A stretch of 42,556 nt of DNA from Butyrivibrio sp. (GTDB lineage: Bacteria > Bacillota > Clostridia > Lachnospirales > Lachnospiraceae): positions 1-42,556 of the forward strand of contig JAFPVA010000268.1 of the NCBI GenBank assembly GCA_017413105.1, written 5' to 3'. This document shows, piece by piece, positions 1-9,918 of the stretch. A program made the translations under genes and the position numbers. Position 1 is the stretch's first letter; every line of letters begins with the position of its first letter. The notes under the pieces are model-generated. The model was not told the origin of the DNA. It searched no databases and saw only the letters and a list, made by a program, of their open reading frames with translations.

Positions 1-1914
1 CATTTCCTTGGTAACAACAGGAAGTGCCTCTAAAATCTTATTATTTACTATTGTCTCAACCTTCTGTATTTCTTCAGCTGTCATAGCCTGATGATAGCTA
101 AAGTCGAATCTTGTCTTATCTGGATCCTGATATGAACCAGCCTGCTCAACACCATCACCAAGAACCTCCTGAAGAGCCTTCTGAAGAAGATGTGTAGCGG
201 AATGGTTACGACAGGTCTTTGCACGATTCTCAGCATCCACATTAAGAGATACCTTATCGGATGTCTTAAAGCTGCCTGATACAACCTTACCTACATGCGC
301 TGTTCTTCCGCCGGCAACCTTAACAGTCTCAAGAACTTCAAACTTTGATCCGTTATGTCCAAGAATCTCACCGATATCGCCAACCTGACCACCCATTGTG
401 CCATAGAAAGTTGTCTTATCTGTAATGATTGTACCCTGCTGACCCTCTGTAAGCTCATCTGTAAGTGCCTCTGCACCTGCCATGGCTACAACTGTTCCGT
501 CACAGCCAAGAGCTTCGTATCCAAGGAACTCGCTCTTTACAGAATCATCAAGACCATCAAATACACCTGCGCCGGTAGACAGGTTTGCTGAGAAATTCTG
601 GTTCTCTCTAGCCTTCTGCTTCTGCTCTTCCATAGAAGCCGCAAAGCCCTTCTCATCAACGCCAAAGCCTTCCTCCTTTGCAAGCTCAAGTGTAAGCTCT
701 ACAGGGAATCCGAAGGTATCATAAAGGAAGAATGCATCCTTACCTTCAATTTCCTTCTTGCCGGCTGAGGAAGTAGCGTCAAGAATCTTCTTGAACTCCT
801 TCATGCCGTTCTCAAGAGTTGACTCAAAACGGGTGATCTCTCTCTCAAGCTCTGTAAGAACAAATTTCTGGTTCTTGTTAAGATGCTCATAGCTTTCCTT
901 GTACTCATCGATATAAATCTGTGCAACACCAAGAATCTGCTGCTTGTTAAGTCCAAGAGTCCTTGCATGTCTTACTGCACGACGAATAAGTCTTCTGAGA
1001 ATATAGCCGGCACCTGTATTAGAGGGAAGAAGCTTAGCCTCATCTCCGATAAGCATAACAGCTGTACGTGTATGGTCAGCTAAGATTCTCATGGATCTTG
1101 TAGTCTTCTCATCTGAATCGTACTTAATGCCGCTTTCTTTCTCAATATAAGCGATAACAGGAGCGTGAAGATCAATCTTGTAAACATCATCTACACCGTT
1201 AAGGAATGCAAGAATTCTCTCAAGTCCCCATCCTGTATCAACATTCTTCTGTGAAAGAGGAGTAAGATGTCCGTCATGGTGCTTCTCATATTGCATGAAA
1301 ACATCGTTACCAATCTCTGTATACTTGCCGCAGTGGCAACCGGGGCCACAGTTTGGACCGCAATCCGGAACATCTTTTACGTAGAACATCTCACTGTCAG
1401 GACCACAAGGACCGTATTCAAGGCCCCACCAGTTATCCTCGGCAGGAAGATAATAGATATTCTCAGGCTTAAATCCTGATTCAATACGATATTTTGCACC
1501 CTCTTCATCTCTTGGTGCGTTTTCATCACCTGCAAAAACAGTTGCTGCAAGATGATCAGCATCAAAACCAAAGAGCTGCGTAAGAAGTTCAAAGCTCCAC
1601 TGGCATCTCTCTTTTTTGAAGTAATCGCCAAGTGACCAGCTTCCCATCATCTCGAAGAAGGTTCCATGGCTCTTGTCACCTACAGAATCAATGTCATTTG
1701 TACGAACACATCCCTGAACATTGCAAAGTCTTGTGCCCATGGGATGCTTCTTACCAAGAAGATATGGCATAAGAGGCTGCATGCCGGCTACGTTGAACAT
1801 AACACCTGTAGAGCCGTCAGAAACTAGTGAAACTGCGCCGCAATCCACATGACCTCTATCAATATAAAACTGCTTCCAAGCCTTGCGCAGTTCATTAGCT
1901 GTAAACTGTTTCAT
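1..1914 (-). CDS. alaS: Alanyl-tRNA synthetase, C-terminus beyond window
   Basis: Charges tRNA-Ala with alanine and hydrolyses mischarged Ser/Gly-tRNA-Ala in the cytoplasm. The frame is open to the window edge, so 638 residues are visible of the usual 870-880. The ATG at 1914 has a strong GGAGG upstream. The N-terminus carries the class II catalytic core, and the editing motif HSATH is at residues 571-575. The active-site neighbourhood reads GPCGPDSEMFY instead of the E. coli GPCGPCTEIFY. It is followed by a Cys-rich loop (C185, C189, C193, C195), which I think is typical of a clostridial subtype. The gene lies 93 bp downstream of glyS on the same strand and may be co-transcribed with it. I saw no T-box leader. 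The C-terminal oligomerisation (C-Ala) domain is outside the window. Confidence 0.97.
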   Translation of the reverse strand, partial: MKQFTANELRKAWKQFYIDRGHVDCGAVSLVSDGSTGVMFNVAGMQPLMPYLLGKKHPMGTRLCNVQGCVRTNDIDSVGDKSHGTFFEMMGSWSLGDYFKKERCQWSFELLTQLFGFDADHLAATVFAGDENAPRDEEGAKYRIESGFKPENIYYLPAEDNWWGLEYGPCGPDSEMFYVKDVPDCGPNCGPGCHCGKYTEIGNDVFMQYEKHHDGHLTPLSQKNVDTGWGLERILAFLNGVDDVYKIDLHAPVIAYIEKESGIKYDSDEKTTRSMRILADHTRTAVMLIGDEAKLLPSNTGAGYILRRLIRRAVRHARTLGLNKQQILGVAQIYIDEYKESYEHLNKNQKFVLTELEREITRFESTLENGMKEFKKILDATSSAGKKEIEGKDAFFLYDTFGFPVELTLELAKEEGFGVDEKGFAASMEEQKQKARENQNFSANLSTGAGVFDGLDDSVKSEFLGYEALGCDGTVVAMAGAEALTDELTEGQQGTIITDKTTFYGTMGGQVGDIGEILGHNGSKFEVLETVKVAGGRTAHVGKVVSGSFKTSDKVSLNVDAENRAKTCRNHSATHLLQKALQEVLGDGVEQAGSYQDPDKTRFDFSYHQAMTAEEIQKVETIVNNKILEALPVVTKEM

Positions 1915-2007
1915 TATTTTTCCTCCAATATATATCTGATATACGGATTGCGGAAACAAAGACCTTTGTGTAAGCATAGTTCTTTGTGACTTTGAATCCC
2001 TATATCA

Positions 2008-3417
2008 TTAAAAATCAAACTTATCACTAAAGAATGCATCAAGCTGGTCGATGGCAACTCTCTCCTGCTCCATACTGTCTCTGAATCTTACTGTAACCAT
2101 GTGGTCATTCTCGGACTCAAAGTCATAAGTTACGCAGAATGGAGTTCCGATCTCGTCCTGACGGCGATATCTCTTACCAATGTTTCCGCGATCATCAAAT
2201 TCACAGTTGTATTTCTTGGAAAGCTGAGCGTAAATCTTCTCAGCGCCCTCGTTAAGCTTCTTGGAAAGAGGAAGGATACCGATCTTAACAGGAGCAAGTG
2301 CCGGATGGAAATGAAGAACTGTACGCATATCAGGCTTCTCTTCTGTTCCGATATTCTCCTCGTCATATGCCTCGCAAAGGAATGCAAGAGTTACACGGTC
2401 TGCACCAAGTGATGGCTCAACAACATAAGGAATGTACTTCTCATTTGTCTCATCATCGAAGTAGTCCATAGGCTCACCGGATGTTTCCTGATGTCTTGTA
2501 AGGTCATAGTTAGTTCTGGATGCAATTCCCCAAAGCTCACCCCAGTCTGTGAATGGGAATGCATACTCAATATCTGTAGTATGATCTGAGTAGAATGAAA
2601 GCTCCTCAGGATCATGATCACGGAGTCTAAGATTCTCTTCCTTGATTCCAAGGGAAAGAAGCCACTCGTAGCAGGTCTTTCTCCAGTACTCAAACCATTC
2701 TGTCTGTGTTCCGGGCTTGCAGAAGAACTCAAGCTCCATCTGCTCGAACTCTCTGGTACGGAAAGTAAAGTTACCGGGAGTGATCTCATTACGGAAGCTC
2801 TTACCAATCTGGCAGATACCAAACGGAACCTTCTTACGTGATGTACGCTGAACGTTCTTAAAGTTTACAAAAATACCCTGTGCTGTCTCAGGACGAAGAT
2901 ATACTGTATCCTTAGCATCTTCTGTAACGCCCTGAAAGGTCTTGAACATAAGGTTAAATTCTCTGATTCCTGTAAAGTTGTGCTTTCCGCAGGATGGACA
3001 TGGAACGCTGTGTTCCTTGATGAAGTTCTCCATCTCCTCATGAGACCAACCGTCTACTGAAGTCTCAAGGGTAATTCCGTTCTCTGCAGCAAAATCCTCA
3101 ATGATCTTATCTGCTCTGAATCTCTCATGACACTCTTTACAATCCATAAGAGGGTCAGAGAAACCGCCAAGATGTCCTGAAGCAACCCAGGTCTGTGGAT
3201 TCATAAGGATTGCACAGTCAACACCAACATTATAAGGGTTCTCCTGCACAAACTTCTGCCACCATGCTTTTTTTACATTATTCTTGAACTCAACGCCAAG
3301 ATTACCGTAGTCCCAAGTATTGGCAAGTCCTCCATAAATCTCTGAACCGGGATACACAAATCCCCTTGCCTTCGCCAGAGCTACAATTTTATCCATGGTT
3401 TTCGCGTTCTTATCCAT
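2008..3417 (-). CDS. glyS: Glycyl-tRNA synthetase, single-chain alpha2 type
   Basis: Attaches glycine to tRNA-Gly in the cytoplasm. At 469 residues it matches the homodimeric eukaryote-like GlyRS rather than the split alpha/beta glyQ+glyS form. Recognisable parts are the N-terminal region [20 protein letters not shown] (about residues 22-41), the class II motif 2 region around FRNEITP, motif 3 with the arginine of GADRVTLAF, and a C-terminal anticodon-binding domain beginning near [11 protein letters not shown]. The ATG at 3417 has GGAGG closely upstream. It follows the small lipoprotein gene by 38 bp in a run that includes recO and era, and precedes alaS. The window also encodes a tRNA-Gly(CCC), a substrate of this enzyme, but elsewhere in the window. 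Confidence 0.97.
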   Translation of the reverse strand: MDKNAKTMDKIVALAKARGFVYPGSEIYGGLANTWDYGNLGVEFKNNVKKAWWQKFVQENPYNVGVDCAILMNPQTWVASGHLGGFSDPLMDCKECHERFRADKIIEDFAAENGITLETSVDGWSHEEMENFIKEHSVPCPSCGKHNFTGIREFNLMFKTFQGVTEDAKDTVYLRPETAQGIFVNFKNVQRTSRKKVPFGICQIGKSFRNEITPGNFTFRTREFEQMELEFFCKPGTQTEWFEYWRKTCYEWLLSLGIKEENLRLRDHDPEELSFYSDHTTDIEYAFPFTDWGELWGIASRTNYDLTRHQETSGEPMDYFDDETNEKYIPYVVEPSLGADRVTLAFLCEAYDEENIGTEEKPDMRTVLHFHPALAPVKIGILPLSKKLNEGAEKIYAQLSKKYNCEFDDRGNIGKRYRRQDEIGTPFCVTYDFESENDHMVTVRFRDSMEQERVAIDQLDAFFSDKFDF

Positions 3418-3455
3418 AATCCTCCATTCCTGCTATTGCACAGATATATAAATAT

Positions 3456-4058
3456 TTATTTTGAAAGAAGCAGCCATGCCGCATCATCTGTTACTGCTGA
3501 AAAATCTGCCTCTTTTTTATCCATTACAGAAACACCTCTACTTACGTAGGATATATTATAAGGTGCTTCAATTTTGGTCTTGTCACCGGAAATAATGACA
3601 TGCCTCTCATTCAGGTTCTCTATCTCATCAAGAACCATCTTATCCCCCTCAGGACTTACAAGGTCCCCGGGAAGCGAAAAACCTCTTGATGAGGCTTCAT
3701 CCACAGTCCCGAAAAAGAAAGTAACCTGATTAAAATGAGAATAATCGATATAATTACTGTAACTAATCTTCAGACTAACCTCTCCGTCCTCTGAAACAAC
3801 TGATTCCTCAAGGGTTATCCTGGGTGTTGAATACTCAGAATTGTAATATGTGATCTCTTTGGCAGCCATATCCTCAAGTTCCGATAACTGGTAATAATCC
3901 TTCTCAAAGCCGTCACAGATCACATTGAAAATCGTGCCATCTTTGTTAACCGTTATCTTTGTTTCAGATACCTTGTCTGAACCACATGCACATAAAATTG
4001 AAGCAGCAAAAGCCACCGCTGTGATAATCAAGGGAAATCTCTTTATATTTCTGACCAA
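3456..4058 (-). CDS. Small secreted lipoprotein of unknown function
   Basis: I do not recognise a domain. The frame opens upstream, but the best start is a TTG at 4058 because AGGTG lies 7 nt before it. The protein is then 200 residues. It has a basic N-terminus, a hydrophobic stretch and a lipobox LCAC, so it should be lipidated at that cysteine and anchored outside the cytoplasmic membrane. The mature part begins with an acidic/polar region rich in beta-strand-forming residues and has no visible catalytic motif. An earlier TTG at 4073 is possible but has no ribosome site. It sits between recO and glyS in the leftward housekeeping operon. The position looks like routine co-transcription and gives no functional clue. 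Confidence 0.75.
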   Translation of the reverse strand: MVRNIKRFPLIITAVAFAASILCACGSDKVSETKITVNKDGTIFNVICDGFEKDYYQLSELEDMAAKEITYYNSEYSTPRITLEESVVSEDGEVSLKISYSNYIDYSHFNQVTFFFGTVDEASSRGFSLPGDLVSPEGDKMVLDEIENLNERHVIISGDKTKIEAPYNISYVSRGVSVMDKKEADFSAVTDDAAWLLLSK

Positions 4059-4115
4059 AGCCCCACACCTCAAAAAGCCTAAAAAATTACAAACAAAGTT
4101 ATTATAGCCAAATCA

Positions 4116-4772
4116 TCACTCTTTTTCAATAGCACTTAACATCTCAAGACTCTTTAAGGGCCTGTCTATGAATTTTTTCCGAAGTTCAAGGGTAAACCTG
4201 TCAAGTTCAGCAAGAACCTCACTACTGAGTGAAAAGGAAAAAAGTCGGTTGATCGGAGTTTTGGTAATAAACTCGAGAGCATATCTTGTATCTTCCAGGA
4301 GCCTTTGCTCATTTGATGCACCGGGATATTCTCCTTCTATCTGCAAAGCCCTTATCTCAAATATGCATCTGACAAGCCTGTTTTTGATGTTTTCTTTTAA
4401 AAGAGCTTTAAGCGACATATACAAGAGATTTAAAAGATCCACATCCTCAACATTTTCTCTTGTATAGTAGGATGCCATCTCAAGAAAAAAGGTGCCATAA
4501 CAGGCACCTTCCAAGTCTTGCCTAAAGCCTTCAAAATAGTTTTCAATGTCCGCTTCTATTAAAGAATAGGAATTTTTTCCCACGAATAATTTAAAGGTTC
4601 CAAAGCAGAAAGGCTCAACGAGGCCTGAGAGTTTGCTGCCTGGTTTTCTGGCGCCTCTGGCAAAAGCTGTTATCTTGCCTCTGTCAGAAGTAAAAATAGT
4701 CACTACCCAGTCATAATCTGCGGTGGGAGCATGTTTTAGAATTATTCCGCGTACAGTAACAAAATCTTCCAT
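4116..4772 (-). CDS. recO: DNA repair protein RecO
   Basis: RecO anneals single strands and, with RecR, loads RecA onto SSB-coated DNA in recombinational repair. The 218-residue protein starts with the expected OB-fold signature (FVTVRGIILKH, then DWVVTIFTSDRGKITAFARG around residues 20-40). An alpha-helical C-terminal part follows. It is shorter than many RecO proteins (about 240-255) and has no CxxC pairs, so the zinc finger found in some relatives is absent. It begins 5 bp after the era stop codon and only a weak AGAGA lies upstream, so translation is probably coupled to era. The era-recO-glyS order is a common clostridial arrangement. Confidence 0.93.
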   Translation of the reverse strand: MEDFVTVRGIILKHAPTADYDWVVTIFTSDRGKITAFARGARKPGSKLSGLVEPFCFGTFKLFVGKNSYSLIEADIENYFEGFRQDLEGACYGTFFLEMASYYTRENVEDVDLLNLLYMSLKALLKENIKNRLVRCIFEIRALQIEGEYPGASNEQRLLEDTRYALEFITKTPINRLFSFSLSSEVLAELDRFTLELRKKFIDRPLKSLEMLSAIEKE

Positions 4773-4777
4773 ATTAA

Positions 4778-5869
4778 CTAGTCTCTTAAATTCTTCATGT
4801 CATAACCAAAGCTTTTAAGCTGGGTCTTGTCATCTCTCCAGTCTTTTCTTACTTTAACCCAGAGCTGAAGGTTCACCTGGCATCCAACCAGCTCTTCAAT
4901 GTCTTTTCTGGCAGCGGAGCCAATCTTTTTAAGCATGGTGCCTCCTTTGCCAATTACTATTCCCTTGTGGGAATCCCTCTCACAGATGATGGTAGCATCT
5001 ATATCCATAATGCCTTCAGGATCATAATCGTTATCCGGCTCCTGATCCAATCCTGTCATATCCATATTGAATACCACAGGGCCATCAGCTTCATCAAGTT
5101 CTTCTTCAAGCATAATATCAGGCTCAGGATTTTGCATTTTACTCTTCTTTGGAGGATGTTGATGTCTTTTTTTCTTTGGCTTTGGCTGTTCCGCTTTCTT
5201 TTCCCGCATACGCATTGTCTCTATTGTTACAGCAATGCCATGGGGAACTTCATCCTGTAAAAGACGAAGGGCCTTTTCTCTGATGATTTCTGCAGCAATC
5301 TGTCTTTCAGGCTGATCTGTAAGAGTCTCCTCATCATAAAATGGCGGTCCATAGGGAAGGAATTTCTTAATTGCAGCCATCACACCATCTATGTTTTTTC
5401 GCTTAAGAGCGGCCACATGAACTACCTCTGAAAAATCCATCTCATTTCTGTAGGCATTTTCAAAAGTAGCAAGCTTGTCCTCAGATACAGTATCTATCTT
5501 GTTGATAACAAGGATAACAGGCTTTTTACACTTTTTAAGCTCCTCAATTATTGACTTCTCTCCTGCTCCAATAAAGGTGCTGGGCTCCACAAGCCAAAGA
5601 ACCACATCTACCTCTTCAAGAGTACTCTTGGCCACCTTCGTCATATACTCGCCAAGCTTGTTCTTGGTCTCATGAATACCGGGAGTATCAAGAAATATCA
5701 TCTGGCATTCGTCATCCGTGTAGACTGTCATGATCTTATTTCGGGTGGTCTGAGGCTTGTTGGAGGTGATGGCAATCTTTTGCCCGATCATCTGATTCAT
5801 CAGAGTTGATTTGCCAACATTCGGCCTTCCTATTAAAGTGATAAAACCTGTTTTAAAATTATTATCCAT
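4778..5869 (-). CDS. era: GTPase Era with a charged insertion in the C-terminal half
   Basis: Era is an essential GTPase that binds the 3' end of 16S rRNA and assists 30S maturation. The P-loop GRPNVGKS is at residues 14-21, G3 DTPG at 61-64, G4 NKID at 123-126, and the KH-domain GKGG at 307-310. The start at 5869 is chosen over an in-frame ATG at 5956 because it has AGAAGGA upstream and gives the canonical Era N-terminus. It overlaps the upstream gene by 8 bp, suggesting translational coupling. Length is 363 residues against about 300 for the family. The excess is one insertion at about residues 221-286, Lys/Pro-rich then Asp/Glu-rich. It sits after GIAVTIETM and before the KH strand IDATIICERDS. 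GTPase and KH motifs are otherwise intact. Confidence 0.96.
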   Translation of the reverse strand: MDNNFKTGFITLIGRPNVGKSTLMNQMIGQKIAITSNKPQTTRNKIMTVYTDDECQMIFLDTPGIHETKNKLGEYMTKVAKSTLEEVDVVLWLVEPSTFIGAGEKSIIEELKKCKKPVILVINKIDTVSEDKLATFENAYRNEMDFSEVVHVAALKRKNIDGVMAAIKKFLPYGPPFYDEETLTDQPERQIAAEIIREKALRLLQDEVPHGIAVTIETMRMREKKAEQPKPKKKRHQHPPKKSKMQNPEPDIMLEEELDEADGPVVFNMDMTGLDQEPDNDYDPEGIMDIDATIICERDSHKGIVIGKGGTMLKKIGSAARKDIEELVGCQVNLQLWVKVRKDWRDDKTQLKSFGYDMKNLRD

Positions 5870-6908
5870 TATTATCCTTCTGATTATTCGTTTCCTGAGG
5901 ACTCTGCATCGGTGCTGTTCCTTGCATATTCTGCGGCGGGATCTGCCCTGATGCATATCCGGACATCTGCTGCATTCTCATAAGCTTTTTCTTTTTGCCC
6001 GCCTTATCAATTGCTCTTATTATAAAAAATATAACGACAAGGAGCAGTATTACAAGAATTATCTGTGGAAGGTGAACCACAAACCATACACAGGCTTCCA
6101 CAATGAAGTCACCAATTTCAACTATGCTGTCAGCAAAGCCCTCTTTCATCCTCTGCCAGGGACCTTTTTTCGCAGTATCTGTATATTTGGTTACTTCATC
6201 AATATTAAGATATACTGTACTGTAGTTGATCTTATTGTCATAGGTGCGAAGCTGGGATTCTATGCTCTCAATCTGATATCTCACCTCAGAGAGTCTCTGC
6301 TCGATAGTAATTATATCTTCAACAGTCTCTGCCTTTTCAAGAATTTCCAAGAGTCTTTTTTCTTCAGATGTAAGGGCATTCTTTTTGCTCTCGATGTCGA
6401 CATAATTAAGGGTCACATCCTCCACATTTGTGGATTTGTTGGTGATGTTGGTAGAGTCCTCAACTACCTCAATAAATTTGTCCAGGTTATTTGCAGGAAT
6501 TCTTAAGGTAAGACAGGCATTTCTGCGCCTTGAGCCTGAATAACTGCTCCCATTGTAAATATCACTGGATTCTATATATCCACCAAGCTCTTTTACCTTG
6601 TTCTGCACCTGGAAAAGAACACTGTCAAGGTCCTCAGTCTCAGTGGAAACATTCATGGTCGTAATTAGCTTCCTTGATGTATCCACCACTTCAGAGCTCA
6701 TATCCGCTTCCATTGGACTTTCTAAATCATCCATGGCGCCTTCAGCCTGATATACCGACTTTGATTCGAAGGAATTATCATAGGCTTCTTCCGTAGCGAA
6801 TTCCGCAGTGCTTGAAGCATATTTACTCCCACTGCTTCCGCAGCCTGAAGCCAAAACCGACGCCATAATGATTGCAGATAAAAGTAACCCCAGCTTTCTC
6901 TTTTTCAT
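5862..6908 (-). CDS. DUF4349 membrane-anchored lipoprotein
   Basis: Function is unknown beyond the DUF4349 family assignment. The protein has a lipobox LASGC (Cys23 when counted from the ATG at 6908), a Ser/Glu-rich linker, and then the DUF4349 core. The core contains the family pattern of a VSTETEDLD-like strand, a KVKELGGYIESS segment, and a helical coiled-coil region around TSEEKRLLEILEKAETVEDI. It ends with a strongly hydrophobic membrane segment near residues 280-305 and a Gln/Pro-rich tail. The start at 6908 is preferred to ATG 6917 or TTG 6926 because GAGGAGG lies 9 nt upstream of it. It overlaps era by 8 bp. Having both a lipid anchor and a C-terminal membrane helix, it probably exposes the coiled coil outside the membrane with a short cytoplasmic tail. 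Confidence 0.88.
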   Translation of the reverse strand: MKKRKLGLLLSAIIMASVLASGCGSSGSKYASSTAEFATEEAYDNSFESKSVYQAEGAMDDLESPMEADMSSEVVDTSRKLITTMNVSTETEDLDSVLFQVQNKVKELGGYIESSDIYNGSSYSGSRRRNACLTLRIPANNLDKFIEVVEDSTNITNKSTNVEDVTLNYVDIESKKNALTSEEKRLLEILEKAETVEDIITIEQRLSEVRYQIESIESQLRTYDNKINYSTVYLNIDEVTKYTDTAKKGPWQRMKEGFADSIVEIGDFIVEACVWFVVHLPQIILVILLLVVIFFIIRAIDKAGKKKKLMRMQQMSGYASGQIPPQNMQGTAPMQSPQETNNQKDNNG

Positions 6909-6939
6909 AACCCGCATCCTCCTCAAATCACTTCAACCT

Positions 6940-9870
6940 TTATTTGTTTACAAGCTGCTCTACCTTATTAAACAAATCCTTGCTCTCATCGATCTTATCT
7001 GAAGTTCCGATAACACAGAGGCAATTATCAGCCATAAATGCATCAACATACTTTGCCAGTTCTCTAATGGTGTCCTTGTTTGTTGAAAGAAGCTCATCCC
7101 TGTTTCTCTGGATATTCTCCATCTTTGCATGGCAAAGGAATGCAGTAAGTCCGTAGGTTCCCTTACCTGATGGAGTCTTTGGCGTATCCAGATCCGAAAC
7201 AGCGCCTATGATGTACTGAAGAATTGTTCTGTCATCAGCATTAAAACTTCTAAGATAATCAGCAGCTTTCTCAAATACATCGATACTATTCTTAAGGTTA
7301 GGATCTCTGTAAGTTACAAAAGCAGCATCACCATTCTTGGCATAACTGCTCATACATCCATAGGCTCCCCCAAGAACCCTGATGTTCTTCCAAAGGTAAT
7401 CGTAGCCCATCATCACCTTCAAAACTCTAAGGGCTCCGTTATACTTAAGGCCCTTGGAAGCAAAGTTTCCGGCTCTGCAGACATACTGAACCTGTCCTGC
7501 AGTCTTGAAGGCCTCATTTTTCTTCTCCGGCACAAGCTTAAGCTCTCCAAGAGAGATTTCTTCTGTATAAATAGCTTTAGAAAAGCTAAGACTTTCTTCC
7601 GGAATTCCCTCATATTCCTTCTCAGTTCCAGTGATGTCCACCAAAAGATTTTCCGGTCTGAAGATTGCCTTACAGAGGTTCTTTAAGGTATCAATAATCT
7701 CCCTTGCGCCTTCTTCAGTATTTATAGACTCATTCATCTTCTCAAGATGTCTGAAATACTCAATTCCACTGACGCCGTCCGACACCATGGCAGCAGGTGA
7801 AATATAGCTCATGGCACGAAGTGCTGCGGTCTGATGACCGGCTGACGAAAGATCCGACTGGAGTCTTGCGTACTGCTCTGCAAAGATTTCCTTAAGCCTC
7901 TTTACATCATCAAATTTTGTGGTCATAAGTATCTCTTTTACCAGTTCAAAGGCTTTTGCCAGATTGTTGTGAAGAACCTTCACACTGATCTCAAAGGTAG
8001 TCTCAAACTGTGTTACATCCGCTGCATCAGTGTAGGTGCTGATAGCACCACTGATACCACCGGTATAAATATTGATATCATTATAGAGGTCACCGTAAGT
8101 ATGATTCTCTGTATCCAGCATCCCCAGTGCTTTCTTTAAGACTGCCGCATAAGGAAGATACTTTACATCGATATTTTTCATGTCAAATATGAAATTCACA
8201 TAATCAATTCCATTAGTGAATACATCATGGAAAAGAATCTTGCAACCTTCATATTCTCTAAGCTCATAAATAAACTTCTCTGATTCTTTCTTAAGATCCT
8301 CAAGTTTAAGAAGCGGGATTTTCTTAAGATCCTCAGGGTCATCTTCACTTTCCTGATATTCCTTAAGTTCCTTTGTCTGCTTAACAATCTCTTTTATCTC
8401 ATCGGCTGAGAGCGAATCCCTGTATTCTTTCAGTTTTTTCTTAAGCTCCTCATCCTTCTTCTCGTTGAGGCCTCGCTCCGGCTCCAGAAGAACAACGGTA
8501 CTATGGTCATTATCAAGTAGATACTTCTGGATGAGATTCTCGAAATATCTGCCCTCTGCCTCTTTATGAAGATCTTCAAAAGTAGCATTGGCCTCAACAT
8601 TTATCCATGGATATCTGTCATCATAAAGCCAGCTGTCAAATATCTGAAGACCGTATAAAAGCCCCTTAGGGAATCTTCCGAAATCAGCCTCTCTATACTT
8701 GAACTCGTCATAGCTAAGGCCTGCTAAAAGAGCTTTTTTATCGATACCGTTTTCTACCTGAGTCTTCAATATATCTCTAATGGTCTGTACAAATTCATCC
8801 TTTTGGGACGCATCGGCATTTTTGGCCACAATGGAAAATACAGGCTGCTGAATGCCGTTGTCATATTCACTGTAAACATCCTGTCCTATTCCTTTATCAA
8901 TAAGAGCTTTCTTAATCGGAGCTCCCGGTGCTGAACAAAGGGCATAGTCAAGAATATCAAAGGCAATGTAAAGCTTTTTATCCAGTGTGGAACCAACTGA
9001 CCAGTTAAAGGAAAGGTAGGTATTCTGCTCCTTTGATTCCTCCTGCATAATGGAATATTTCTTATGAATTTCCTTAGGCGAAGAGAAAGCTTCCTGCCTG
9101 TCTATCTTTGAATCCACCTCAAGATAATCAAATTTGGAAAGGTAATTCTTATCAATATAATCAAGCTTCTCAGCCATATCCATATCGCCGTAAAGATAAA
9201 TATAGCTGTTAGAGGGATGATAATATTTCCTGTGGAAATCAAGATATTCCTCATAAGTAAGCTCAGGGATCACATCAGGATCACCGCCGGATTCATAACC
9301 ATAGGTAATATCAGGATAAAGAGAACTCTGTATCTCTCTTGAAAGCACATCATCAGCTGAAGAAAAGGCACCGCGCATCTCGTTGTATACTACGCCATTT
9401 ATGGTTAGCGGAGAATCCTCATCCTCCATCTCATAGTGCCATCCTTCCTGCTTAAAGATCTTGTCAGTCTTGTAAATATTTGGGTAAAAAACTGCATCAA
9501 GATATACATGCATAAGATTCTGAAAATCCGTGTCATTACAGCTGGCAACAGGATAAACAGTCTTATCCGAATATGTCATGGCATTCAAAAAAGTATTGAG
9601 CGATCCCTTTACAAGCTCCACAAAAGGGTCCTTTATAGGAAATTCCTTTGAACCGCACAGTACTGTATGCTCGATAATATGCGCTACTCCGGTAGAATCC
9701 TTTGGCGGAGTCCTGAAGCCTATTACAAAGACCTTATTGTCATCATCATTTGAAAGAAGGGTCACTCTTGCCCCGGTCTTTTTATGCTTAAGGATATAAC
9801 TTTCAGAGTTAAGATCATCAATTCTTCTCTTTTCGATAATCTCATAGGTCGTTAAATCTTCTAATCTCAT
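6940..9870 (-). CDS. M16C-family zinc metallopeptidase (PreP/insulinase-like)
   Basis: This large 976-residue peptidase matches the size of presequence-protease-like M16C enzymes, which form a closed chamber and degrade short peptides. The inverted zinc motif HxxEH is present as HIIEH at residues 64-68. The downstream zinc-ligand glutamate is in NEMRGAFSS, typical of the family. The M16C-associated middle domain and a second non-catalytic M16 half follow. The ATG at 9870 is preferred to the one at 9888 because GAGAGAGG sits just upstream of it and nothing sits before 9888. No signal peptide is visible, so it should be cytoplasmic. It is followed by the DUF4349 gene after 31 bp, and is probably the first of a run through era and recO. 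Confidence 0.94.
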   Translation of the reverse strand: MRLEDLTTYEIIEKRRIDDLNSESYILKHKKTGARVTLLSNDDDNKVFVIGFRTPPKDSTGVAHIIEHTVLCGSKEFPIKDPFVELVKGSLNTFLNAMTYSDKTVYPVASCNDTDFQNLMHVYLDAVFYPNIYKTDKIFKQEGWHYEMEDEDSPLTINGVVYNEMRGAFSSADDVLSREIQSSLYPDITYGYESGGDPDVIPELTYEEYLDFHRKYYHPSNSYIYLYGDMDMAEKLDYIDKNYLSKFDYLEVDSKIDRQEAFSSPKEIHKKYSIMQEESKEQNTYLSFNWSVGSTLDKKLYIAFDILDYALCSAPGAPIKKALIDKGIGQDVYSEYDNGIQQPVFSIVAKNADASQKDEFVQTIRDILKTQVENGIDKKALLAGLSYDEFKYREADFGRFPKGLLYGLQIFDSWLYDDRYPWINVEANATFEDLHKEAEGRYFENLIQKYLLDNDHSTVVLLEPERGLNEKKDEELKKKLKEYRDSLSADEIKEIVKQTKELKEYQESEDDPEDLKKIPLLKLEDLKKESEKFIYELREYEGCKILFHDVFTNGIDYVNFIFDMKNIDVKYLPYAAVLKKALGMLDTENHTYGDLYNDINIYTGGISGAISTYTDAADVTQFETTFEISVKVLHNNLAKAFELVKEILMTTKFDDVKRLKEIFAEQYARLQSDLSSAGHQTAALRAMSYISPAAMVSDGVSGIEYFRHLEKMNESINTEEGAREIIDTLKNLCKAIFRPENLLVDITGTEKEYEGIPEESLSFSKAIYTEEISLGELKLVPEKKNEAFKTAGQVQYVCRAGNFASKGLKYNGALRVLKVMMGYDYLWKNIRVLGGAYGCMSSYAKNGDAAFVTYRDPNLKNSIDVFEKAADYLRSFNADDRTILQYIIGAVSDLDTPKTPSGKGTYGLTAFLCHAKMENIQRNRDELLSTNKDTIRELAKYVDAFMADNCLCVIGTSDKIDESKDLFNKVEQLVNK

Positions 9871-9902
9871 TAAGCCTCTCTCTTTCATTTTTTATTGTAT
9901 AA

Positions 9903-9918
9903 AAAGGTAAAAACCTTT
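9903..9918 (-). terminator. Weak candidate terminator hairpin after the 601-aa membrane protein
   Basis: A 6-bp stem (AAAGGT/ACCTTT) with a 4-nt loop overlaps the stop codon of the upstream gene. On the minus strand it is followed by a short T run. The stem is short and AT-rich, so it may only attenuate transcription into the M16C gene. Confidence 0.3.

Noticed and set aside
1915-2007. T-box or other riboswitch ahead of alaS
   Set aside because: The gap is only 93 bp and I see no specifier hairpin or T-box sequence, only a small ACAAAG/CTTTGT palindrome and a good ribosome site.
5870-5956. Longer Era with 29 extra N-terminal residues
   Set aside because: The extension is Arg-rich, out of character for Era, and overlaps the DUF4349 gene. 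The ATG at 5869 has its own strong ribosome site.
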